A stretch of 64,000 nucleotides of DNA, from positions 17,341,994 through 17,405,993 of the forward strand of contig CM055614.1 in NCBI GenBank assembly GCA_029379385.1, written 5' to 3'. The position numbers were made by a program, and so were the translations under genes. The notes below the pieces were generated by a model. That model was not told where the DNA came from and ran no database searches. It saw only the letters and a program-made list of their open reading frames with translations. Source of the stretch: Quillaja saponaria. Its lineage: Eukaryota > Streptophyta > Magnoliopsida > Fabales > Quillajaceae. This document shows positions 1 through 9,742 of the stretch, piece by piece; the stretch's first letter is position 1; each line of letters opens with the position of its first letter.

Positions 1-2
1 AG

Positions 3-368
3 TGCCCTAAAGTTGTAAGGATCCCTGATGAAGATATCCGTGAGCTCGAGCAAATAATCAACGGGGCATCTCGAAAGAGAAAATTGGTTGATAACTGTGA
101 TGATCTTATTCCTCATGCGGAGAAAGCCATTCTGGTGAAAGAGACAGGTGACATTGTTGAGTACAAGGGATCAAACAAGAATTTGAAGACAGTGATTACC
201 GACAAATGGGAGGTGTTTGATGAGGATTTGAAGATTGATAACAAAGTTAATTTCGATGATGGAAGTAGAATTGCTGCCTCACAAAATCCTTTTGTAGATT
301 CTATTTTCTTCATACCTCATAACCCGCCTGCTTACAATCAAGTTCTTCCTGATTTAATTAGTTTATAG
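3..368 (+). CDS. 3' terminal part of an unidentified protein-coding gene
   Basis: An open frame runs from the window edge (first full codon at base 3) to the TAG/TAA region at 366-368, about 121 residues. It is acidic and hydrophilic, with a basic patch (SRKRK) near residue 25 and a C-terminal segment rich in Pro/Asn ending in LPDLISL. Codon use and lack of stops look like a genuine host exon, not transposon debris. No membrane segment or catalytic motif is visible. I do not recognise the family. The gene continues to the left of the window, so the start, any introns and the domain structure are unseen. Confidence 0.6.
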   Translation, partial: CPKVVRIPDEDIRELEQIINGASRKRKLVDNCDDLIPHAEKAILVKETGDIVEYKGSNKNLKTVITDKWEVFDEDLKIDNKVNFDDGSRIAASQNPFVDSIFFIPHNPPAYNQVLPDLISL

Positions 369-2400
369 AACTGGGATCAATCTCAGATAAGTATTCATTT
401 TTGTAAAATGGAAACAAAGAAGAAATGGAGAGTACATGAATCTTTGTTATGCATCATAAGGTTTCATTTAGGGCTAGCCACCCCCACTTGAGGACATAGC
501 TTTCAGGTTTGCGTGCAAAGAATTGGAATTTGGTCATTAGCGAAATTAAGGTACACATCTGTGCATTGAACTTTGTATATGTATTTCAAATACACACCAT
601 ATCACAAGTAACATCCAGAGGCAGGGAAACGTATTATTCTCCCTCATTCAGCAAATTCTAAAAGAAGAAGCAACTCAAATCAACAAACTCACGGCAGAAA
701 CAAAAAAAGAAAAGAAAAGAAACAAACAACAATTCTCCTAAGCACCAAACTTTTTATTATTCACTACCTACTTGTTTCTTTTCTCTTCAACGCTAAGCAT
801 GATGTTGGTTTCAACAACATTGTCCATTCACGCATGGTAACATAACCATCTACCAATGATCAAAAAAAATTTTACTCCACTTGTTCAAGAATAGAAGTCA
901 CTCCATACCCTCCCCATCAACGAGTGATATCTCAAGGACTTCTTGAACTTGACAGTAGTCCACGAAGTTTGCAAAATGAGCTAATGATACTAGATATATA
1001 TAAATAAGAATTTTTCATGAGAATGATACTACATTCAAGTGGTAAATTTCTTGCAAGAACCAAACATCTTGATTCCTAAGTTATCCTTTCAACCATTAGA
1101 TATGCAGAACTGATCGAGCTTAATTCTAAGAAAACAGACTTATTAATGTTCACTACTCCAGCAATGTAAGAAATGCAGCCTCTTGCAATTTGCAAAAGCC
1201 AAGCCACATTAGTGGCAACAGATAAAAAGATAACTGAAAATCCAGAAATCTGTCCTGTACAAAATAGCAATAATACAGCTAAATGAACTGGTAAAATCCT
1301 AACTTTATTCCCAATTACAGATTATGTGGGAGACTGTATCAAAGCTCCAATTGTGAATATATCCACATGAATGGACAAACTTAAGTAGTAAACAAACTGC
1401 AGATAATCTGTATTATTTTGAGGAATATCAGCATATGTTACGAAAGCAAAAAGGATAAGGGCTGTCAGTAACAAAATGCAGCACACTCTCTGAGACCATC
1501 CATTTTAATAGTATTACCAAACTCCCCCCTGCTGTCTTCCACAAGTAATGATCCCAGGTCAAGAGCTAAGACTACCACATAAAAAGAAAGACCAGAGAAT
1601 CGCAAATTAGGAATAAAAATAATATTTTCTTCTACTGTTTATGATTCATCAATTCATCCACAGGGAAAAATCGTGTAAAATTGTTAAATAATATATTTTC
1701 ATATAGACAACCACAAGGAACAAAAATTTGTCTAAGCAAACACTGACTCAGTGATCACTTTATAATTTATAAATACTATATATAGTCGTCCTTTAAAGAG
1801 AACATAAGACATGACTAATTTACTACATGCCTCTAAAGGTTAACCACAGAAAGAGAAAGCAAACATGTAACTAATAGTAACAGATTCAGTTTTGAGTCAA
1901 AAGTTGCACAAAATTTCAATATGCAGTCTCAAAATCATAAAGTAACTAACTGTCAGAATGAAAAGAAAACACAACTGTACATACAGATTATTTTATCTGC
2001 CACACTAGATTTGAAGGATCATCGAGGGTTAAGGGTAACTAAGTCTTATAATAGACACAAAAGACCTCATCCTATAGACATGACAAGCATAATATAATAC
2101 TCTGAAATACAAAGTCTTCTGCTCAAGCAGAACTAAGTTATCTTAAGAAAAAAGAATTAATTGGCTCTCATTCCAGCAATAGCTCATCCACAATAAAAGA
2201 AAAAATTACATGAGAATTTATCAATATTAATGCAAATAGGCAATCAAGCCACCTAAACAAAGAATTTAATCTATATCACACCCACGTCAACGAGTTAACT
2301 TTACTATGACGAAGGATAAATATATGATTGCTTATCATTAAACAACCAAAAAAAAAAAATATTCAATTGCAAATTGTTGAAAAATTAATTAGGTAGGTGA
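369..2400. other. Intergenic / 3' flanking DNA
   Basis: No coding region supported. The stretch is AT-rich with many stops in all frames. The left part should hold the 3'UTR and terminator of the gene ending at 368, and the right part (up to 2660) the 3'UTR of the convergent BPC gene, whose stop codon is at 2661. Poly(A) and poly(T) runs are present but no transposon terminus is evident. Short open frames here have no recognisable content. Confidence 0.5.
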
Positions 2401-2660
2401 ATGAGCATTACACAAAAATGTCAAGCTACAAATAACTCATCCACATAAATCCTGGTGCCAGACAAATCTGGCAGCTCTTATCATATAAGCCGAGAGAAAG
2501 AACAAAAGAACTGTAATATCCAAATTTTAAGAATAAGTATCCTGAACAAAAATTCAGGGGAAAGTACCCAACATCTATGCAGAAGGCCACAAATGTGTAT
2601 ATACAAGTGAAAGCAGGCCAACTGCAAATAAGTTCCATCCATTGCGCCAATAATATAAAT

Positions 2661-3494
2661 CTACCTGATAGTGACAAACTTGTTCGTACCATGTCTAGCC
2701 CAATGAGTCCTCAAATCAATCGGGTCAGAAAAACTATAACCTTCTGATGCCAGCTTCTCCAAAACCTTCTTAAAAGCTCCCTGACTCATTTTACGCCCAG
2801 CTATCCTTGCACCACGTCTTTTAGTGCTCATTGGCAAAGGATACATTGATACATTTGTGGTACAACAAGCTGACTGCCAACCACCACAGCCCCAGCGATA
2901 ACACTGCTGAGGGGTTCCAGTGCATGAGCAAACTGGGATAGGTATCCCTGAAATGTCCATATCAATCCCATTTATGACAACATCCATACTCTTCTTCACA
3001 GGCTTTACTCGTTGAACTGAAGAAATGGTATTGTCCTTTGGCTTCCTAGGTTTCTTCACTTTAGGAGCCTTAGCGGCAGTCCCACCCTGCCTTTTCCTCA
3101 ATTGGCCACCTTCCTTTTTAACACCCGGATCTTCAATACCGGCCACACTATTATCACTTGGTAAGTCAGGTGGTTGGATAATTTGCAAGGAGTTAGATCC
3201 CGATGTTTCTTGAAGAAGACCATAATTCGGGTTCGGGGGCAACATGAGAAACTTATCTCTCTGATTTATCCAAGTTTCTCTCATATAGTTCATAGGAACT
3301 TGTGCTTCTGAAACAACACAATCCCGAGGGTGAAAGGTTCCATTTGGGCTAACAAATAAAGTAGGATCACGCCCCGGTAAATATGCCTTGGTATCACGAT
3401 CTGTAATACTCGACATGAGCTGCAGACCAAGATGGCCTTTGAAGGACGGTTCATAATAACCCCAATTACGCATGTTGAGTGCATCATCATCCAT
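2661..3494 (-). CDS. BPC: BASIC PENTACYSTEINE (GAGA-binding) transcription factor, class I BPC1/BPC2-like
   Basis: A 277-residue protein in one coding exon. The plant-specific C-terminal BPC DNA-binding domain covers about residues 167-277: Cys189, Cys191, Cys198, Cys203 and Cys210/211 form the cysteine cluster, followed by TKRRGARIAGRKMSQ and the family-diagnostic WARHGTNKFVTIR end. Residues 126-154 are very Lys/Arg-rich, a likely nuclear localisation segment. The N-terminus MDDDALNMRNWGYYEP is typical of class I members, so the start is secure, and the length fits class I proteins (about 280 residues). BPCs bind GA-repeat DNA and recruit Polycomb components and other repressors in the nucleus. 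The gene's own leader is a strong GA/CT tract (separate entry). The stop is followed by an AT-rich 3'UTR. Whether it is BPC1 or BPC2 cannot be settled here. Confidence 0.95.
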   Translation of the reverse strand: MDDDALNMRNWGYYEPSFKGHLGLQLMSSITDRDTKAYLPGRDPTLFVSPNGTFHPRDCVVSEAQVPMNYMRETWINQRDKFLMLPPNPNYGLLQETSGSNSLQIIQPPDLPSDNSVAGIEDPGVKKEGGQLRKRQGGTAAKAPKVKKPRKPKDNTISSVQRVKPVKKSMDVVINGIDMDISGIPIPVCSCTGTPQQCYRWGCGGWQSACCTTNVSMYPLPMSTKRRGARIAGRKMSQGAFKKVLEKLASEGYSFSDPIDLRTHWARHGTNKFVTIR

Positions 3495-3499
3495 GAGAA

Positions 3500-4233
3500 C
3501 TACAGATCACGAAAGAAATAGTGAAGTCTCTGACTTTGTTATATATGATTGCCAATGCCCATTAACGGCATTTAAAATGTAAACCACTTAAGACCATGGA
3601 ACTGTTAGGTAATAATAGTGGAAGCATAAATTTGAGAGTGACTATCAACAAAGGCATACCTTTCACTATGGGAAATACAATAAAGAGAAGTGCAGGTACT
3701 AAAAAAGAAACTGCCATCCAAGAAGGAAAGAATCTTATTAAACAGTAGAGCATTACAAAAATCAGGAGATAGTGAAAATTGACAACGTCAGACAGATCTT
3801 CCACTTTCCTAAAGCATCATCCCACCTATTGCCAAATTAGAAAATTAAAACAAAAGAAAAAAAAATTCAAATCTTTTTCTACGCAGATGGGACACAAATC
3901 GACTTATACATTTTCTCGGGACACAAATATGGAAACACCTCGATTCAATCACCAAAAAACGGAAAAGTTCATTATTTGGATTTCCTTGCATTATCTACCT
4001 TTTCTCGGCAACCAAACAGACCACATACAGAAAATTAAAAATAGAAACAGATTCAACATTTTCATTCAAATTTACTGTGCATCATAGATCTATGGTAGGT
4101 GGACGTAAATGACAGGTTAAACGGTAAAAGGATGGGTATTGAAATCTTAAAGAGAGAGAAGAGAGATAGAAAGAGAAAGGAAGAGAGGGGAGAGGGGAGA
4201 GGGGAGAGGGGAGAGGGGAGAGAGAGAACTTAC
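3500..4233 (-). other. Predicted 5'UTR intron of the BPC gene
   Basis: On the minus strand a GTAAGT donor lies at 4233-4228 and a CTGTAG acceptor ends at base 3500, five bases before the BPC start codon. The 734-base interval is AT-rich with a pyrimidine-rich start and no coding content. A leader intron just upstream of the ATG is known in BPC genes. No transcript evidence is available, so the exact boundaries are inferred. The donor-proximal part holds five GGGG runs on the + (template) strand. Confidence 0.5.
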
Positions 4234-4340
4234 TTGGATTGGTGTAAACGGCTCTTTAGGGTTTTGCCCTTCTGGAGAGAGAGACCTGAAAGAGAGAGAG
4301 AGAAAGAGAGAGAGAGACAGGGAAGAGAGAGGAGAGAGAA
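4144..4340 (-). promoter_or_regulatory. GA/CT-rich leader tract of the BPC gene with G-quadruplex motif
   Basis: Nearly 200 bases of purine-only + strand DNA, broken only by a unique segment at about 4228-4285. It contains (GA)n runs (4284-4345) and five GGGG blocks at 4187, 4194, 4201, 4208 and 4215 separated by AGA. The latter is a canonical four-run G-quadruplex pattern on the template strand, giving a CCCCTCT repeat in the transcript. GA repeats are the binding sites of BPC proteins, so this tract in front of a BPC gene suggests auto- or cross-regulation. The long open frame across it on the + strand is only a product of the purine repeat. Confidence 0.7.
4257..4264 (-). promoter_or_regulatory. 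Telo-box (AAACCCTA) in BPC exon 1
   Basis: The minus strand reads AAACCCTA, the telo-box element common in leaders and promoters of plant growth genes and known as a binding site for telomere-repeat-binding factors. It lies about 24 bases upstream of the inferred splice donor, flanked on both sides by GA repeats. Confidence 0.6.
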
Positions 4341-4378
4341 ATCTAAAAAATGTGAGTGGAAAAGAAAGCTAAAAATGG

Positions 4379-4387
4379 GTATATATC
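4379..4387 (-). promoter_or_regulatory. Possible TATA box of the BPC gene
   Basis: The minus strand reads TATATAC directly upstream of the CT-rich leader. With usual spacing, transcription would begin near 4350, giving a first exon of roughly 115 bases ending at the GTAAGT donor. Position-only inference. Confidence 0.35.
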
Positions 4388-4419
4388 GGCACATACTTAG
4401 TAATACCAACTAAAAATTG

Positions 4420-5278
4420 TGAAAAATAGGTGGAGGTCCATTTGCTCTGCCCTATAACAACATTTAAGTGTACTTCTTAACTTTTTATCCTCATTAAGAC
4501 TAATTGTATAAGGTTGTGTTTCACATACCTGATAAGAAAAGTCAGATTAAATATTTTTACTTTTATCTTATTTAATTAATTATTTGGTGCATGTCATTAA
4601 ATTAGATAAAAAAAATTTAAATTGAGCTTTAATCTTATTAAAGTAAGATTATTGTATTTTTAAATTTATAATGATATTATTAAAAGAACTATAAACCAAA
4701 ATAAAAAATTCTCAAATAGTCACTTTCGTCACTTAAAAGTCTTTTTTACTTTTATTTATTTATTTTACAAACAAAAGTTTTTTTGTAATTTTACAAACAA
4801 GATATAAAATATGTGAGTTCATTTCACTTGTCAATAAAATATACTTTGTAAAAAAATATTATACAAATAAACAAATTATAAATATATTATTTCAAGAATA
4901 TTTCATGTCATGATAATTACTATAATATTCTTAAAAAATATTGCTTTACGAAAATAGCTATTGAATTAACTTAACAACTAGGTACAAAAGGAGTTCAAGT
5001 ACAAATTACAGGACATATCGACGGGAAAAGAAATTGCACGTGTTGAATGGATTAGAGAAGGCAGGGTTCCTTTACAATGATCATATATGTATAATAATTT
5101 TAAAAATGGAGAAAATTAGAATAAATTTTAAAATATATATGAATAAAAATTAGTTATGTGATATTAAGATTCTTTTTTTCATGATCATATCTTGCATCTT
5201 TTCTGATCATGCATCTTATCTATACATAAATTAATTTTTGTAAGATATGTTATCTTCTCTTATCCTATCTTTGTCACC
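4420..5278. other. AT-rich intergenic DNA
   Basis: No gene seen. Very AT-rich, with homopolymer runs. Near 5170-5265 there are imperfect inverted copies of a GATCATGCATCTT-like word. It ends at the target-site copy AAGCA (5279-5283) of the retrotransposon that follows. Confidence 0.5.
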
Positions 5279-5283
5279 AAGCA

Positions 5284-5654
5284 TGTTTTATGCCCAGAAT
5301 TATGACCCTAAAAATGATGTCGTTTGAGGATGGGAAAGTAGCCTTTATTTTATTTTCTTGTTTTACACTTCACATGCAACGACACCATTTGCTTTCTTTT
5401 CTATTCCCAGCTATACAAGTCGTTAGGTGACTATTGGGGTAGTTGGGTCTGTTAGCTTGAGTTAGGGAGAGGCTATTGGAACGTATTGTGAGCTAGCAAT
5501 TATTGGTTGTAAATACTAGCTTGCATTCAAAGCTGGGGATCAATGAATGAGAATCAATAGCTTAAAACTTCAATTTCTCTCTAATTTCTTCATAATTTAG
5601 TTTTTTATTTTTATTTTTTCTGAGAGAATACAATTTCTATTTTGAATCTTAACA
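5284..5654 (+). repeat. 5' LTR of chromovirus G1
   Basis: Matches 13865-14220 over its whole length with scattered substitutions and small indels. Shared words include ATTGGGGTAGTT, TAGGGAGAGGCTATT and GAATGAGAAT. It begins TGTTTTATGCCC and ends TCTTAACA. Confidence 0.93.
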
Positions 5655-5656
5655 TT

Positions 5657-5668
5657 TGGTATCAAAGC
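5657..5668 (+). other. Primer binding site, tRNA-iMet type (G1)
   Basis: TGGTATCAAAGC, two bases after the LTR. It is one mismatch from the usual initiator-Met binding site TGGTATCAGAGC. Confidence 0.85.
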
Positions 5669-5680
5669 TTGGTTACGACC

Positions 5681-6835
5681 ATGGTGGAAACTAGAAATCA
5701 ACAAGTTAATGAAGAGATCCAAAATGTCAATGCAAGGATTGAAGGTGTACAAAAGGAAATTAGAGCTCAGAATCAAAGGGTGGAAGATCAGCTTACATAG
5801 ATGATGGAGGATTTATGAAAGTTGATGAAGAATTAGAATTGAAACTAAGAGTCTGGACGAGTGGCTGGAAATAGAGTACCCATGCTAGGTTAGGAGGCAT
5901 TCGAAGGATGTGGGGTCTACAGTAGTCTCAAGGGTGGAGGATATAGAGGAATTCTAAATCCAAAGGTGCATAATAGAGGTGCAAGATTTCCTGTAAGTTA
6001 TGCTCCAGAAGTACCAAATCTAGGGGCAACAAGGATGTTTGGTTATGGAATGAGTCCTGGTATACCTGAGGGCAACTGTTTCGTAAGCTTGGTATGCCAA
6101 GATGTAATGTCCACGATTTAAGGGTGAAAACTTTAAGGACTGAACCTATAAGATTAAGCAATTCTTTGAGATAAAGGGAGTTGTGGAAGCACATACAATC
6201 AGAACTGTGAGTCCTGTGCTAGAAGGGAAAGCATTGCACTGACATCAAGCTTATATGAGGACAATGGCTAGGATTTCCTGGAATCAATATTTTACAGACA
6301 TGAGCTACAGGTTTGCCAATGCAGCTTTTGAGGATCTAGAGGCTGACTTTGTAAAGTTGAAGTAGCGGGGAAGTGTAGGACCTGTTTGAAAGAATGTTAA
6401 GTTAAGCAATCATTCCTGAGAGTTTTGCAATCAGTTGCTTCTTAAGTGGTTGGATAAAGAACTAGAAAGTGTTAACAAAAGATTCTCACCTCAGAGCTTA
6501 TCCCGAGCTATGTATTTGGCAATGTTACAAGAGTCCACTTTTGTGGGGTTAGCCAAAAAGCATCAATCCAAACCATCACCATATAAATGTCCATCTAGCA
6601 AATCAACACTGCAATTTCCACCACCTACTCCTAAATTTCTAACTAACAGCACCAATGTGAAGCCTAAAATTGATAGCAATAATCTTTAAAATCCTAACCC
6701 ATACAGACCTACCAGAATTATGAATAAAAGGAGTGGGAGGAGAAAAGTTGAAGGGATTATGTTATTGGTGTGAAGAAAAATATAGTCCAAGACATAAGTG
6801 TAAAAGGCCTCAGTTTTATCAAATTTTGTTAGAAC
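5681..6835 (+). pseudogene. Broken gag of G1 with CCHC knuckle
   Basis: Starts MVETRNQQVNEEIQ at 5681 and carries several in-frame stops and frameshifts. The fragment at 6435-6689 (LLKWLDKELESVNKRFSP) is mid-gag. Near 6750-6815 the frame reads CYWCEEKYSPRHKCK, the zinc knuckle typical of plant Ty3/gypsy gag. It would form the nucleocapsid in an active element and cannot be made here. Confidence 0.85.
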
Positions 6836-6989
6836 CTAAATGAAATAAGGAGAAGGAGGGTGAATGTAGCATGGACAGTAATATGAGGATTGTGGAGATT
6901 GAGGATAAGGAGGTGAAAAGCCATTTCCCACTATTTCTTTGCATGCACTAGAGCGATTAGATGAATTGCAAAGAATGAAGATATAAGGA

Positions 6990-7486
6990 AGAATAAAGAA
7001 GCAGTCCTTATTAGTGTTGGTAGACAATGGAAGAACTCATAATTTCCTGGATGTGCAAAGAAACTGGGATATACTTTACATACCATTGATAGTTTCCTGG
7101 TTCCTGTGGCTAATGGAGACAAGGTTTCAGTGCAGTATGTAACCAAAGGGTTGCGGTGGACCATGCAGGGAAAAGAGTTTAAGGCTAATTTTTTGATCAT
7201 GCCTTTAGGAGGTTGTCACTTGGAGTTAGGTATGCAATGGTTGTGTAAGCTGGGTCCAATAGTGTGGGATTTTTACATTATTATTATGCAGTTCACTTGT
7301 AATGATACTCCTTTCATTTTACAAGGGAAGCAGTCTATGAAAGTTACGGGTATCAATGAAGGGAAAATCATGAAAAATCAGTATGTCTTGGAAATCTTTG
7401 ATCATAGTCCAGATTCGGGCTATGAGTGTTATTTCAGTGGAAGGAACTCCTGCATGTCATCTACAAGAGGTAATGGAAATACCTAA
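6990..7486 (+). pseudogene. Aspartic protease region of G1, active site altered
   Basis: The active-site loop reads LVDNGRTHNFLD near 7020-7060. The family norm is DSG or DTG followed by THNF, so the catalytic loop has Asn in place of Ser/Thr. An open stretch from 7106 contains GMQWLCKLGPIVWDF, the usual segment between protease and RT. Frameshifts precede it. Confidence 0.8.
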
Positions 7487-9392
7487 CATTATACACTAGT
7501 TGCTTTTACTGTTTAATGATTTGTTTAAGGAACCTAAGGGTTTGGCCCCTCATAGAAATCATGACAATAAAATCCCTTTCAAGGATGAGGCTGAGGTTAT
7601 CAAGATTAGGCCTTATAGGTATCCAACCTTGCAGAAGGATACTATAGAATAGATGGTAGATGAAATGCTTAAATCTGGTATCATAACTGTAAGTAATAAA
7701 GTAACACCCTTAGACAGTTGTACATGGTTAATCAGACATATGATTGATTTTATTACACTAAGATATAAATTCCATATGACTTTTATGACAAAAGTGATTA
7801 AATTGATAATTATGATTTTGTGTTAAAAGGAATTATGCATATTAAAAATATTAAAATGTCTCACATGTGTTTTTTAAGAGGAGGTGTAAAATGGTAATTC
7901 TGTCTACTTGTTACAATTAGTGAAAGAAATGAATATAAGAATAATTAGAGGATGATATTATATAAAATAAAAGTCTAGTGTAAAATAATTATTTTTGTAT
8001 GAGATTTATATAGAGTAAAGTGGAAAATTAATAGTTGGGGACTAAAATGAAAAGTTGAAAATATAAGGACTAAAGTGAAAACAGACAACGTATGGACCAT
8101 TTGCATTTAATGAATGCAATGATTTTGCCTCCCCAAAACCATGGGTCAAGACCACGGTTTTGGTAGCTTCTTGTGGAAGCTATTTGCATGCATATTTTTT
8201 GGCATTAAATGGAATGAGGGTGTTAGCGTGTTCTTATGTGGTCGGCTAGGAGGTTAAGTAAAGAGAAAGTGGAAAATTAAAAAGAAAACAAAAGGCAAAG
8301 GGGGAAAAAATGGGCACTGAGGGGAAAATTTTTGTAACTCACAAACCATTTATCCGATTGACTTGAGATTTTGAAGAGTGACTGAAATCAAGGTGTAGAA
8401 CTTGCATCTACCATTGCATGTGTGATCAAGTCAAGGGAAGGAGGAGAACTAGAGGTGGCCGAGAGGAATTTCAAGGAGGAAAATTCATTTTCTTGGAAAA
8501 ATCTTGGACTTTCAGGTTGAGAATTTGAAGATAGGCTAAGTGAAGAACAAGGAGGTTGATTTTTACCTTGCATGTACTATTGAAGAATTGGAAGACGTAG
8601 AACCTTGTTTGGCCAAGAGCTTTAAGGTAGGAAATCCTTGACTTTTAATTTTGATTCTTGAAATCTTGGTTATTTGGGGGATTAATAAATTATTCTTTGA
8701 TCAAAGGAGGGAATTCATGGATTATGATGATGAATTTTGTATACATGATTATTTGGCCGAGATTTGGATTTAAGTTGATGGTGGAATTACTCGAAAAATT
8801 GTTGAATCTTACATGAATCTTGAATTGGTTGATATTAGGAACTAAGTTTAATTTGTATTTATATTCTTGAAGAATTTTGATTTAAGGCCGAGAGGGATTA
8901 ATTGGGGGAAAAAAATGTTATCCTGATGAATTATGCTAGGAAATGACGTTGTAGTGTTAATTAAAAAAATTACTTGTTTGATTTTCCATTTGAGGCCGAG
9001 AGGGTTAATGAGGATTTTGAAATTTCTTCTTGAAAATTATTCTTTGAGATTTAATTGTGATTATTATGTGGAAATTAGACTTTTAATTGTAAATCTCCTC
9101 TAGGCCGAGAGAATGAGGAAGATTAGTTTTAATTGGATTGTTGAAGTTTTGAGAATAAAATTAGTATTTTAAAGATATAATTATTATGTAACATTTGTAA
9201 TTTTATTTGAAGTAATTTAGGTCAAAAAGGGTAAATTGGGTGAAATTAATATTTTTTAGTGAAATAGTGATTTAAATTGTTGTATTATATGATTAATTGA
9301 GTATATTTGTATATATAAATGAAATTAGACTTTTATTGAAATTTTAGGTATTTCTTTTAAGTGGCCGATAATATGAATTCTAAAAGGAGAAG

Positions 9393-9393
<1 letters not shown>

Positions 9394-9440
<47 letters not shown>
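9394..9440. repeat. (AT)n microsatellite
   Basis: About 45 bases of alternating AT within the nested solo LTR. Confidence 0.95.
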
Positions 9441-9442
<2 letters not shown>

Positions 9443-9695
9443 GTTGGACAAGTTAAGAGAAATAAATAAGATATATTTGTATATAAAGAACTAATTAAAT
9501 AAGATAAAATGGGACAATTAGAATTAGAAAATTATTAAATAAATTGAAGTAAATACTAAAGTTGATGACTTGTAACCCAAGCAAGGTTAAGGAACCCTAA
9601 ACTATTGGAGTACCACTTGAACATTTGAACTCAGATTAAGAACTAAAACTCGAAGAAGGAATTGCAAATTATAAATTGAGTAATACGGTAACAAG

Positions 9696-9701
<6 letters not shown>

Positions 9702-9738
<37 letters not shown>
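9702..9738. repeat. (AT)n microsatellite
   Basis: About 36 bases of alternating AT within the same solo LTR, followed by GCGCATATAT. Confidence 0.95.

Positions 9739-9742
<4 letters not shown>

Noticed and set aside
4099..4413. 104-codon + strand open frame rich in Arg, Glu and Gly
   Set aside because: Product of the purine (GA/GGGGA) repeat in the BPC leader; no stop can occur in a purine-only tract in this frame, and there is no protein-like pattern.
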